From Bacillus sp. FJAT-25509 (GTDB lineage Bacteria > Bacillota > Bacilli > Bacillales > Bacillaceae_G): a DNA stretch of 64,000 nt. Shown in pieces: positions 17,651 to 25,828 of the stretch (within the stretch, counting starts at the first letter, position 1; the number at the start of each line of letters is the position of its first letter). A program made the translations under genes and the position numbers. The notes beneath the pieces were generated by a model, which was given only the letters and a program-made list of their open reading frames with translations, was not told the origin of the DNA and searched no databases. The DNA lies in contig NZ_LJIZ01000003.1 of assembly GCF_001420605.1 (NCBI RefSeq), positions 372,001 through 436,000 on the forward strand. Direction: 5' to 3'.

Positions 17651-17744
17651 GCGCAATTAATGGTAATTTATTTTTGGAGCAAGTTTCACTGTTTTCATGC
17701 AAAGCTCATATGATTGGTTTTATCGCTTCACCTTAAAAATTCTA

Positions 17745-18257
17745 TTAAAAATAATATTCAAGTAAGTAAAGTTTTTTCTCCCTTGGATTTAGGATAAAAA
17801 TTGCATATTGATCTAGTTTTTCTTTATCGCGTTTTACGTAGTAATAGCAATTATCGTTAAAAACAACAGGATTTTCCAATAGGTTTTGTCTACTTTTCAT
17901 TGAATGTACTGGATATTTCAAAATTGAATTATTATATTCAGTTACTTTTTGAGTGAGATTTTTAATATTATTGTTTGATATTTTTATCCAATACTCTTTC
18001 TTTTTTAGTTTTTTTATTGTTTTTTTATTGTATGTAAATTGGGTATATACTGGTCCATCAACACTCATAGGAGCTGTTTCATCTAAAATTATTTTTGAAT
18101 GCGTAGGTTGTTCAATATCAACATGCCAATTAAATCGAACAATCCCCCGATCGCTAAAAAAATGTTGAAAGATTTCATACCAGCCTGCAAAGCCAATTAT
18201 GATCGAAAATATGATTAAAAAAGGGAAGTAAAATTTTCTACTAATTTGATTTCTCAT
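17745..18257 (-). CDS. Hypothetical membrane-anchored protein
   Basis: 170 residues. One N-terminal membrane segment (FYFPFLIIFSIIIGFAGWY) followed by an extracytoplasmic polar region rich in Lys and aromatic residues, including CYYYVKRDKEKLDQYAIFIL near the end. No family recognised. The start at 18257 overlaps the stop of the small upstream gene by one base (TAATG), so it is translationally coupled to it; there is no separate ribosome site. Function unknown. Confidence 0.65.
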   Translation of the reverse strand: MRNQISRKFYFPFLIIFSIIIGFAGWYEIFQHFFSDRGIVRFNWHVDIEQPTHSKIILDETAPMSVDGPVYTQFTYNKKTIKKLKKKEYWIKISNNNIKNLTQKVTEYNNSILKYPVHSMKSRQNLLENPVVFNDNCYYYVKRDKEKLDQYAIFILNPREKKLYLLEYYF

Positions 18258-18430
18258 TAATACACAACCATACAACCTAAACCATCTTTAAAACATGATT
18301 CACGAATGGCTTCATAAGTAGAATCAAGTGGGCTTGACGAATCAGGATAAATTTTATCTTTTAAAGAGTAAAGTAGTTTTTCTTGTTCTTTTAGAGATAA
18401 TTTCGTAATGTCTATTAAATTGTCATTCAT
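18257..18430 (-). CDS. Small protein, possibly a transposase N-terminal relic
   Basis: 57 residues: MNDNLIDITKLSLKEQEK, then LLYSLKDKIYPDS and AIRESCFKDGLGCMVVY. It has a good ribosome site (AAGGAG, 7 nt) and is coupled to the next gene. The layout helix, then E-x3-F-K-D-G-x-x-C looks like the N-terminal end of IS1595-type transposases just before their zinc ribbon; if so this is a truncated relic now read as a short peptide. The resemblance is from memory and weak. Confidence 0.5.
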   Translation of the reverse strand: MNDNLIDITKLSLKEQEKLLYSLKDKIYPDSSSPLDSTYEAIRESCFKDGLGCMVVY

Positions 18431-18510
18431 ATAAAAGCTCCTTCGAACAGATTCTATTTATCTATTATACATTTTTTTCCAAAAGGGAAACAATGAATAC
18501 GAAAAAAGCA

Positions 18511-18555
18511 AAAAAAGCCGAACCTACTATTATATGGATAGCAGGTCGGCATTTT
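18511..18555 (-). terminator. Terminator of the MMPL gene
   Basis: GCCGA...CCT / AGG.CGGC imperfect stem with U run on the minus strand, 22 nt past the stop at 18577. Confidence 0.7.
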
Positions 18556-18576
18556 TCAATTAATTCTATTATTCTA

Positions 18577-21500
18577 TTAAATTACATGTTTTTCTGTATC
18601 AACATTTGCTCCCTTGTTTCTTGAAAATAAATTAGCTACTGCTTCTGGCAACGCAATCATTGCTGGTAAAAAGATTGGCAGTAATATAAAGCAAAGTACT
18701 ACTAGACCAGTAATTACCGCAATTGCTAATTCAAACAATAAAAGGATTCCAGATGGCATGAGTGTAGCAAATGTACCTCCAAGTATGATTACCGCTGAAA
18801 TAATTACTCCACCAGTATGCTTAGATGCTAATACGATCGCCTCTTTCGGTGACAAATGAGTATATTCCTTAAATCTCATCATTAGGAAAATACTATAATC
18901 TACTCCTAAAGCCACTATAATTATGAAAGAGAAGAATGGTACAAAAGATGAAATTCCTTCATATCCAAGCAAATCTATGAAAATATAGTTAATCATAAAC
19001 ATTGCACAGTAGTATGCTCCTAAAAGTGATGCAGTGATAAATACTGGTGTCCAGAATGATCTTATCACTAGGAATAATACAAGTAATACCCCAATTATAA
19101 CGATTGTTGTTGTTTTATTTAAGTCACTACTCAAAATATTGTTCATATCATTTGTTGTAGCACTTGGACCCGAAACACCTGACTTTGCATTTGAAAGTTC
19201 TGTGCCTTTAAGTCCATTTTTAACAGCTGAATTTATTTTATTGATTGTATTTAAAGATTCTTTTGAATATGGATCATTCGCCAAAACAATTGTTAGTTTT
19301 GTAATCTTTTTATCTTTTGACATAAACATGTCTATTGATTTTTTAAAGTTCTCATCAGCCAACGCTTCTTTTGGAATAAAGAAAGTTTTATTAGAATTAA
19401 ACTGAGTTAAGAAATCATTTGTCTTTCCTAATCCGTCAGAAATTTTCTCTAAACCACCGTTTACATCAGAAAGCTTTTCCCCGAAAGTACTAAATCCATT
19501 AATGCCAGCTACTAGCTGTTGCTGACCTGTTTTCATTTGACCAAGTCCATCTGATACTTTATTCATATTTGTTACAATTTTACCAATTCCTGATGATGCT
19601 TGGTTTAATCCACTTTCAAGTTTTTTCAATCCATCTGCCATTTGATTTAAACCATTACTCATACTAGATAGATTACTGTTTGCGGTAGCAAAACCTGCAG
19701 TTACAGCATTATAATTAGCATTTAAAGTCTTGATTCCCTCTGGAGTAATTTGATTTAAAGAAGCAACTGTTTGATCAATTGTTTGCTTTAATGATTGGTA
19801 ATTCACATCATCTTTTGAATTCGAATAACTACTACCTAGTGCTGTCACCATTGATTGCATTTGAGAAATTGCGCCTTTTAGACCAAGCAGCGCTTGTGCT
19901 GATTCTTGGTAATGAGTTCCTAATTCTTTATAACCTGATTGCATTTTCTCGTAATTTTTTGCTAATAATGATACACCACTACTCATTTTTCTTAGATTCG
20001 TTTCGATGGTTGCTATACCACTTGAGATCGTTTGAGAATTACTAGAACCACTACCAATTCCTGCTTGAATTTGTTTTAAACCACCACTTAACGCTGTTAC
20101 ACCATTTTGTAGATTTGTTGTTCCATCTACCATTTGGCTAACTTTTGAAAAATCCGCTGATCCTAGTTTATCTTGGGCTAAACTTAATCCGTCATGTATT
20201 TCGTTAACACCATCCTGTGTTTTTGAAATACCATCAGTTACGTTACCCATTTGGCTATCAACATAAAAACTTTCAATTTGTTTACTTTCAGGTTGTGTTA
20301 CCGAAGATACTTGCTTAACACCCTTTATCTTCTTAAGTCTTTCAGTAACATTATCAATTACTGCAAGTGATTGATTATTATCAAGCGCTTTGTCATTTTC
20401 AATAACGACTGTTGCAGGCATTGCCTGACCTTTACCAAAATGATCTGAAACGATATTAAAACCTTTTGATGAAGGATACTTATTTCCAAGTTCACCAATT
20501 GTATCAAAGTTCAGCTTCTCTTGATGGAAATACACCATTGGAGATAAAATCAATAAGATGACAACAATTGTGATGATTGGTTTTTTGATCGCAAAAGCCG
20601 ACGAACGACCAAAAAACTTGTTTTCTTTGTGTCCACCAACATTTTTAGATGGCCAGAAAAGTTTTTTCCCTAAAACTTTCATAATAAACGGTGTTAACGT
20701 TAATATTTCAAGTAATAATATACATACCCCAATAACAACAACTACACCTGATTTATAAATTGGAGATTCAGCAAATACAAGTGCAAGGAACGCAATAAAC
20801 ACAGTTAAAATACTATAGGCAATTGTTTTACCAGCTGTTTTATATGTGTTTACAATTGATTCATCAACTGAATGTCCAAGTGAAAGTTCCTCTTTGAAAC
20901 GATTAAAAAGGAGTATATTATAATCTGTACCAATCCCAAAAAGAATAAGAATTAATAGCATTTGAGTAAGACTAGTAATTGGAAATCCAGCTTTATCGAT
21001 TAATTGAGCAGCTATTCCCATTGAACAAAGATAAGAAAATGCAACCGCAAGCAATGATACAAATGGTGTAACGATCGACCTAAACGCAATAATAAGCACT
21101 ACTAAAATAAAAATAACTGTCAGCGCAGCACTTTTTTCGACTCCCGCTTGCGAAGCCTTTAAATAATCGTTATTGATAAAATCTTCACCACTTAAATAAT
21201 ATTTAACTGGTACTTTACTTAGCTTATTATCAATTTGTTTTTTAATATCATCTATTTCTCTTCCGTTCTTATCTAACTTATAACTCACCATTAGTGTGGT
21301 GCCGTCTTTTGATACTAATGAACTTTTTGCATTTGGAATACTAAAAGGATCAATAATTTCCGAAATTCTAAGTTCTTTACTGCTATCACGTATTCCTTTA
21401 ACAGCATCACCAATTTTGTCCATTTCATCATTTGAAATTTTGTTTTTATCATAAAAAACAATCAGATTATTCGTTCCTTTTGCAGTATCCATTTTTTTGA

Positions 21501-21660
21501 GGATATGATCTGCCATTACAGAAGGTGAATCACTATTCGCTCCTTCCTGCCCCTTATTCCGAAGTATTGCATTTATGTCAGGCTGAAGAACTGTTAACAA
21601 TACTGTTGCAACTAGCCAAATTGAAAATATAATCCAACGGCCCTTAATGATTTTGTTCAC
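18577..21660 (-). CDS. MMPL/RND-family transporter (YdgH/YdfJ-like)
   Basis: 1027 residues. N-terminal helix, an extracytoplasmic domain, then six membrane segments (about 180-360); a long extracytoplasmic coiled/turn region (about 470-760) with repeated DGL, SGL and LQNG units; then a second block of membrane helices (about 840-1010). The duplicated FGIGTDYNILLFNRFKEE and ALGVDYSIFLMMRFKEY motifs, with the proton-relay Asp, mark the two MMPL halves. GTG start after AGGAGGGGATTAA, 20 nt behind the MarR gene. Likely a proton-driven exporter of lipophilic compounds, repressed by the adjacent MarR. Confidence 0.88.
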   Translation of the reverse strand: MNKIIKGRWIIFSIWLVATVLLTVLQPDINAILRNKGQEGANSDSPSVMADHILKKMDTAKGTNNLIVFYDKNKISNDEMDKIGDAVKGIRDSSKELRISEIIDPFSIPNAKSSLVSKDGTTLMVSYKLDKNGREIDDIKKQIDNKLSKVPVKYYLSGEDFINNDYLKASQAGVEKSAALTVIFILVVLIIAFRSIVTPFVSLLAVAFSYLCSMGIAAQLIDKAGFPITSLTQMLLILILFGIGTDYNILLFNRFKEELSLGHSVDESIVNTYKTAGKTIAYSILTVFIAFLALVFAESPIYKSGVVVVIGVCILLLEILTLTPFIMKVLGKKLFWPSKNVGGHKENKFFGRSSAFAIKKPIITIVVILLILSPMVYFHQEKLNFDTIGELGNKYPSSKGFNIVSDHFGKGQAMPATVVIENDKALDNNQSLAVIDNVTERLKKIKGVKQVSSVTQPESKQIESFYVDSQMGNVTDGISKTQDGVNEIHDGLSLAQDKLGSADFSKVSQMVDGTTNLQNGVTALSGGLKQIQAGIGSGSSNSQTISSGIATIETNLRKMSSGVSLLAKNYEKMQSGYKELGTHYQESAQALLGLKGAISQMQSMVTALGSSYSNSKDDVNYQSLKQTIDQTVASLNQITPEGIKTLNANYNAVTAGFATANSNLSSMSNGLNQMADGLKKLESGLNQASSGIGKIVTNMNKVSDGLGQMKTGQQQLVAGINGFSTFGEKLSDVNGGLEKISDGLGKTNDFLTQFNSNKTFFIPKEALADENFKKSIDMFMSKDKKITKLTIVLANDPYSKESLNTINKINSAVKNGLKGTELSNAKSGVSGPSATTNDMNNILSSDLNKTTTIVIIGVLLVLFLVIRSFWTPVFITASLLGAYYCAMFMINYIFIDLLGYEGISSFVPFFSFIIIVALGVDYSIFLMMRFKEYTHLSPKEAIVLASKHTGGVIISAVIILGGTFATLMPSGILLLFELAIAVITGLVVLCFILLPIFLPAMIALPEAVANLFSRNKGANVDTEKHVI

Positions 21661-21680
21661 TTAATCCCCTCCTCGTTAAT

Positions 21681-22190
21681 TTATTTTTCTTTTTTTCCCT
21701 TTTCTTCAAGAAAATACAATACATCAAAGAATTCATAATTATCCATTCCATCTGTCTCCATCTTCTTCTTTACAGCTGTAACTAATAATCTCATTCCTTG
21801 TTCTACAATCTCCTGTTCATGTGAATCTAAAAAAGTTAACGCACTATTTAATGATTTATTTGCAATTTCAGTAATGCTACCATTTATTTCATCCGAAATA
21901 TTTTCTGGTAATGAAATTTCCACGAATCGTTTATCTTTAGGGCTAGGTGTTTTCAACAAAAGCCCCTTTGTAGTAAGACGCTCAACGATATCTGATACGG
22001 TACTTTGCGTCATTTTTAGATTTTTAGAAAGTTGTTTTATGCTCATTGTTTTATGTGCATACACTTCTCCAATCACTCTTGCTTGTGGAATTGTTACGCC
22101 ATGTTCTTCTGAATGCTTTTGAAGACTTTTCATTAAAAATCGTTGTAAAAAATCGATTGATTCACTTATAAATTCGGCTCGTTCTACCAT
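21681..22190 (-). CDS. MarR-family transcriptional regulator
   Basis: 169 residues. The winged helix is visible: IPQARVIGEVYAHKTMSIKQ, then LSKNLKMTQSTVSDIVERLTTKGLL and SPKDKRFVEISL. MarR proteins bind short palindromes as dimers and release them on binding small aromatic or lipophilic ligands. It heads the operon with the MMPL exporter and its own leader carries a perfect 12-bp palindrome at the transcription start, so it almost certainly represses both genes. Confidence 0.9.
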   Translation of the reverse strand: MVERAEFISESIDFLQRFLMKSLQKHSEEHGVTIPQARVIGEVYAHKTMSIKQLSKNLKMTQSTVSDIVERLTTKGLLLKTPSPKDKRFVEISLPENISDEINGSITEIANKSLNSALTFLDSHEQEIVEQGMRLLVTAVKKKMETDGMDNYEFFDVLYFLEEKGKKEK

Positions 22191-22218
22191 TTAATCCCTC
22201 CGACACACAATACTTCCT

Positions 22219-22248
22219 GTACGATACATCTTATACGATGTATCGTAC
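22219..22248. promoter_or_regulatory. MarR operator
   Basis: GTACGATACATC, 6-nt spacer, GATGTATCGTAC: a perfect 12-bp inverted repeat just downstream of the -10 of the marR promoter and 29 nt before the start codon. Confidence 0.88.
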
Positions 22249-22255
22249 AAGATTT

Positions 22256-22284
22256 ATAATATTTGTCTGAACTGCATTTGTCAA
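22256..22284 (-). promoter_or_regulatory. Sigma-A promoter of the marR-MMPL operon
   Basis: TTGACA (22284-22279), 17-nt spacer, TATTAT (22261-22256). The MarR operator begins 8 nt downstream, so a bound repressor would block initiation. Confidence 0.85.
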
Positions 22285-22370
22285 TTTAAATAAACATAAA
22301 AGTTAATTCCTTAAAAATTAGTTACTCCTATTGTTAAAATTCAACTATTTAGGAAAAATATCCAATAAAA

Positions 22371-22398
22371 AAAGCAGTTGATACTTCAACCACTTTTT
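22371..22398 (-). terminator. Probable terminator of the EamA gene
   Basis: Short stem around GTTG / CAAC with A and T runs on both sides, 7 nt past the stop. Confidence 0.5.
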
Positions 22399-22404
22399 TG
22401 TAAA

Positions 22405-23316
22405 TTATGCTTTTTTTGAGTTATATTGGTACATTGTTTTTTGCTTCGGTTCTTTTATCGATAAATACACAGCTACAACAATTAGAATACTTCCTATGAA
22501 AAAAGAAGGATTAATTTCTTCATTTAATAAAAAATACCCAAATATCGTACCAATTAATGGCTGTAAAAAGAAAAATAATGACCCTGTGGAAGTATCGATA
22601 TATTCAAATCCTTTGTTCCAAAGATAAAACGCTCCTGCTGTTGAAATCGTGCCTAAAAATATGACTCCCATCCAAATCCAACTATTTGATGGTAAGTCAG
22701 TTATGTGATTACTTTGTTCTATTATAGTAAATGGTAATGTAAAAATTACACCAAATACTGTTGCCCAAGTCGTTACGGTTAATGATGAGTATTTATTAGT
22801 CTGAACTTTACTTAGAACTGTATACAATGCCCAAGTTATTGCAGCACCTACTAAAATGAGATTTCCAAAATACGCTCCTAAATTTGATCCACCTTTTGGA
22901 AATCCAATTACAACAATTACTCCAATAGTAGCTAAAATTAACGATATAATTTTACGGTTATTAATCTTTTCTTTTAAAATTAAAAATGCAAATAATGAAA
23001 TTAACGCCGGAGAAGCTGAAGTAATTAAAGAACCCATTGCTGCTCCTGAAAGCTTCGTACCAATAAATTGAAAACCAATTGAGCCAGTATAGCCTACTAA
23101 AGCTATTAGCGCGATTGGAAATAAATCTTTCTTACTAATTTTCCAGCTTTTTTGGAAGAAACAAATGATCCCTAAAGTTAGTAATGCTAAAAGAAATCTC
23201 ATTTCAAGTAATAACCATGGAGAAATACTATCTAATACTACTTTACTAACAACATAGGTCATCCCCCAAATGCTAGCGGCCAACGATAAACACAATGCTC
23301 CTTTAAAGAAATTCAT
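22405..23316 (-). CDS. EamA/DMT-family transporter
   Basis: 303 residues with ten predicted membrane helices in two EamA repeats. Repeat one starts GALCLSLAASIWGMTYVVSK and ends near FPKGG; repeat two starts GNLILVGAAITWALYTVLSK and ends IGSILIVVAVYLSI. The WGMTY and FxWxxA-type patterns are typical of drug/metabolite transporters, which export amino acids, nucleosides or similar solutes. Lies 14 nt upstream of nothing else on its transcript except the GNAT gene before it, with which it is probably co-transcribed. Substrate unknown. Confidence 0.88.
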   Translation of the reverse strand: MNFFKGALCLSLAASIWGMTYVVSKVVLDSISPWLLLEMRFLLALLTLGIICFFQKSWKISKKDLFPIALIALVGYTGSIGFQFIGTKLSGAAMGSLITSASPALISLFAFLILKEKINNRKIISLILATIGVIVVIGFPKGGSNLGAYFGNLILVGAAITWALYTVLSKVQTNKYSSLTVTTWATVFGVIFTLPFTIIEQSNHITDLPSNSWIWMGVIFLGTISTAGAFYLWNKGFEYIDTSTGSLFFFLQPLIGTIFGYFLLNEEINPSFFIGSILIVVAVYLSIKEPKQKTMYQYNSKKA

Positions 23317-23330
23317 TTAAAACTCATCCC

Positions 23331-23885
23331 CTACTTTTTATTCCAATCATTTTTCGAAAGTTCAAACATAATTTCAGTTACATATTGGTTTTTAAAATAA
23401 GAATTTTCTATTATTTTTATCTGTTGAAATCCTAACTTCCTTAATAATTTAATTGAGGATGAATTTTCCTCATCAGCAATTGCGTTTATTTTTTCTTTGT
23501 TTAATTCATTGAATAAATACTCAAAAATTCCTTGTAATGCTTCAAAAGCAAATCCTTTATTTTGATACAATGGTTCCAATGTAAAGCCGACTTCAACTTG
23601 ATTTGCAGGATCTAATAAGGTATGTACACCTATATCCCCTATTAGTTGACCATCCATTTTATGTTCAATCGCTACTTGAACCCATGAATCAGGAATATTC
23701 ATTTCAGCTGTTTTTTGTTTTTCTATAAAATTAATCGCTTGTTCGTATGTATAATTCTCCCAACCTTGATAAATCGCTACATCTGGATTTGAACGATATT
23801 TATAAAAGTTGCTAACATCTTCATCTTTAAACCTTCGAAGTTTTAATCGACTAGTCTCTATTTCAAAAAATTCTAGTTTACTCAT
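23331..23885 (-). CDS. GNAT-family N-acetyltransferase, RimJ/RimL type
   Basis: 184 residues. Starts with the RimJ/RimL pattern FEIETSRLKLRRFKDEDVSNF, contains GDIGVHTLLDPANQVEVGFTL, the acetyl-CoA loop YQNKGFAFEALQGIFEYLF, and ends with SSIKLLRKLGFQQIK. Close relatives acetylate ribosomal protein N-termini or small amines and often give resistance phenotypes; the acceptor here is unknown. First gene of a pair with the EamA transporter (14-nt gap), so export and acetylation of one compound is possible. Confidence 0.87.
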   Translation of the reverse strand: MSKLEFFEIETSRLKLRRFKDEDVSNFYKYRSNPDVAIYQGWENYTYEQAINFIEKQKTAEMNIPDSWVQVAIEHKMDGQLIGDIGVHTLLDPANQVEVGFTLEPLYQNKGFAFEALQGIFEYLFNELNKEKINAIADEENSSSIKLLRKLGFQQIKIIENSYFKNQYVTEIMFELSKNDWNKK

Positions 23886-24073
23886 ATTCCACCTCTAAAA
23901 TTTCACTTTATATCGTAATTGTACATTCTATTATACTTAGAAATTTCAAAATATACATAACTTTTTGCACTTTGCTGTTTTAATCCGAACTTTCTTAAAT
24001 CCATAGTAGAATTCTTTTTAGAATTTCGTACAAGAATTAAACGCACCACATAATTTAAACTCTAAAAATATAG

Positions 24074-24102
24074 TTGACACTTTTAACTGTAAATAATAAA
24101 AT
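24074..24102 (+). promoter_or_regulatory. Sigma-A promoter of spx
   Basis: TTGACA, 17 nt, TAAAAT, 131 nt upstream of the spx start codon, leaving an unusually long leader. Confidence 0.75.
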
Positions 24103-24118
24103 TACAGTATACTCATTT

Positions 24119-24180
24119 AAATCGAGTATGGTAGTCAACCTAATTTATTTTCTTAGATACTATATTAGTACTCGATTTTT
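24119..24180 (+). promoter_or_regulatory. Terminator-like hairpin in the spx leader (possible attenuator)
   Basis: AAATCGAGTA / TACTCGATTT, a perfect 10-bp stem with a 40-nt loop followed by T5, lying between promoter and gene. It could terminate transcription early or stabilise the mRNA. Confidence 0.5.
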
Positions 24181-24232
24181 ATCCCAACTGTAATATTTTT
24201 TATTACATTTTAAATATAAGGAGTGTAAATGA

Positions 24233-24628
24233 ATGGTGAATCTATATGTAACATCAAGTTGTACATCTTGTCGCAAAGCAAAAGCTTGGCTAGAGGAACA
24301 TGATATAGACTATAATGTGAAAAATATTATGAATGAATCACTTACACTTGAAGAGATTAAATCTATACTTCGCATGACAGAAACTGGTACTGAAGAGATT
24401 ATATCGAAAAAATCAAAAACGTTTCAGGAATTAAATATAAATATTGATTCGCTCCCATTAAATGAATTATATAAATTAATTATAAATAATCCCAAAATGT
24501 TGCGCCTACCAATAATCCTAGACGAAAAAAGATTACAGGTTGGTTATAACGAAGAAGAAATTCGTAGTTTTCTTCCTCGTAAGCTACGAACATTCTCATA
24601 CATTAAATCACAAAAAGTAGCTAATTAA
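24233..24628 (+). CDS. spx: Spx/ArsC-family redox regulator
   Basis: 131 residues, full Spx length, with the redox switch CTSC at residues 10-13. Conserved Spx segments: [56 protein letters not shown] and [11 protein letters not shown]. Spx binds the C-terminal domain of the RNA polymerase alpha subunit and activates thiol-stress genes when its CXXC is oxidised; ClpXP degrades it otherwise. Bacilli often carry more than one copy, so this may be a paralogue. Followed by an Rrf2 regulator, itself likely redox-sensitive, in the same direction. Confidence 0.87.
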   Translation: MVNLYVTSSCTSCRKAKAWLEEHDIDYNVKNIMNESLTLEEIKSILRMTETGTEEIISKKSKTFQELNINIDSLPLNELYKLIINNPKMLRLPIILDEKRLQVGYNEEEIRSFLPRKLRTFSYIKSQKVAN

Positions 24629-24722
24629 TAATAAAAAATTTCAATTTTCAACACATTTTATTACAGTACTAAATTAAATCTCGGAATATATAAAGAAATT
24701 AACGATTTTTAGGAGGCAGACC

Positions 24723-25127
24723 ATGAATAGTGATTTCACTCTTGCCATTCATAGTTTAACTTATCTTGCGCTGCAGCCGGATCGGATGTCTACAAGTGAT
24801 GCAATATCAGAGAGTGCCTGTGTCCATCCAGTTCGTATTCGTAAAGTGCTTAGTTTGTTAAAAAAGCATGGATTTATAAAATCGAAGGAAGGAACTGGTG
24901 GTGGATTTATTTTTGCTATAGATTTAAATGAAGTTAATCTATGGGATATTTATAGGATCACCTCTGAGGGGGCATTGCAGCCTAAGTGCCCAGAATCAAA
25001 TGAAAAGTGTGTTGTTGGGGCAAATATGCAAAATGTTCTTTTTAATATTTTCTGTGGTGCCGAAAAACATCTTGGAGGATATTTAAAGCAATATACGATT
25101 AAGGACATTGTCGATCATATCAGATGA
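24723..25127 (+). CDS. Rrf2-family transcriptional regulator
   Basis: 134 residues. Rrf2 winged helix: FTLAIHSLTYLALQPDRMST, VRIRKVLSLLKKHGFIKSKEGTGGGF. The C-terminal part has PKCPESNEKCVVG with Cys89 and Cys96, and a further Cys in NIFCGAE. Members use such cysteines for Fe-S clusters (NsrR, IscR) or thiol oxidation (YwnA, CymR lacks them). Starts after AGGAGG. Lies 94 nt after spx; co-regulation in redox stress is plausible but unproven. Confidence 0.88.
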   Translation: MNSDFTLAIHSLTYLALQPDRMSTSDAISESACVHPVRIRKVLSLLKKHGFIKSKEGTGGGFIFAIDLNEVNLWDIYRITSEGALQPKCPESNEKCVVGANMQNVLFNIFCGAEKHLGGYLKQYTIKDIVDHIR

Positions 25128-25148
25128 TAAGTAAACAGCTACTAAAGT

Positions 25149-25168
25149 GAAGGCTATGCCTTCTTTTA
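25149..25168 (+). terminator. Short terminator after the Rrf2 gene
   Basis: GAAGGC / GCCTTC with 3-nt loop followed by TTTTATC; weak U run. Confidence 0.5.
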
Positions 25169-25263
25169 TCTGAAATGTAATAAAAAAAGTTACAGTTCAT
25201 ACTAAGTACTGTTACGATCACAAATTTTTAAATTGCAACTCTAAATAAGAAGGTGGAAAAAAA

Positions 25264-25599
25264 ATGAACACAAATAATAATTCTATTTTAAAAACAGGTG
25301 ACTGGGTTAAAGGTATATCAATGGGTGGTGAATTAGTTATAGGTTATGTTGAATCATTTAAAATTCATGATGAAATAGTAACTGTAAATGTAATAACTTC
25401 AGATAACAAAACGACTGTTGGGAAAACCATTCACATGCTAAATAAAAACGTTATGAAAATGCCTGATTCAAAAGTGACAAACAAAGAACAGATTCGCTTT
25501 CTAATTGACGTAGCCCTCTCAACGGGGGATGAGGATTGGTTTAATGAGCTATCTTCACAGTTAAACTCCATGAAGCAACTTGTTAATGGCGTAAAATAA
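25264..25599 (+). CDS. IDEAL-domain protein
   Basis: 111 residues. The C-terminal 35 residues (EQIRFLIDVALSTGDEDWFN to NSMKQLV) match the IDEAL domain, a short helix-hairpin named for its residues and found in ComK-related and YpiB/YpbS-type Bacillus proteins. The N-terminal half is beta-rich (GDWVKGISMGGELVIGYVES) and resembles small SH3-like folds. Ribosome site AGAAGGTGG. No enzymatic residues; function unknown, possibly protein-protein contact. Confidence 0.72.
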   Translation: MNTNNNSILKTGDWVKGISMGGELVIGYVESFKIHDEIVTVNVITSDNKTTVGKTIHMLNKNVMKMPDSKVTNKEQIRFLIDVALSTGDEDWFNELSSQLNSMKQLVNGVK

Positions 25600-25643
25600 A
25601 GTTTTATTAAACTAAAGTAAGGTTTAAATTAATAAGCATTTCT

Positions 25644-25673
25644 AAAGGTTGTCTATTTAGACAGCCTTTTTTT
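25644..25673 (+). terminator. Terminator after the IDEAL gene (TGTCT family)
   Basis: AAAGGTTGTCTA / TAGACAGCCTTT stem with U run; same hairpin type as at 33842 and 49501. Confidence 0.85.
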
Positions 25674-25790
25674 AGTTCAAAAATCAACATTTTAATTTAA
25701 CAAAACCTTTAATTAACTTAAAAAACTTCCGATTAGACAGCCTTTCGTATATTAGAGACAAGCACCTTTTTTATACAAGTTTAAAACATA

Positions 25791-25820
25791 AAAAAACTGA
25801 TCAAATCATCGACCAGTTTC
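25791..25820 (-). terminator. Terminator of the L,D-transpeptidase gene
   Basis: AAACTG / CAGTTT stem extended by one mismatch, U run on the minus strand, 9 nt past the stop. Confidence 0.65.
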
Positions 25821-25828
25821 AAATCATA

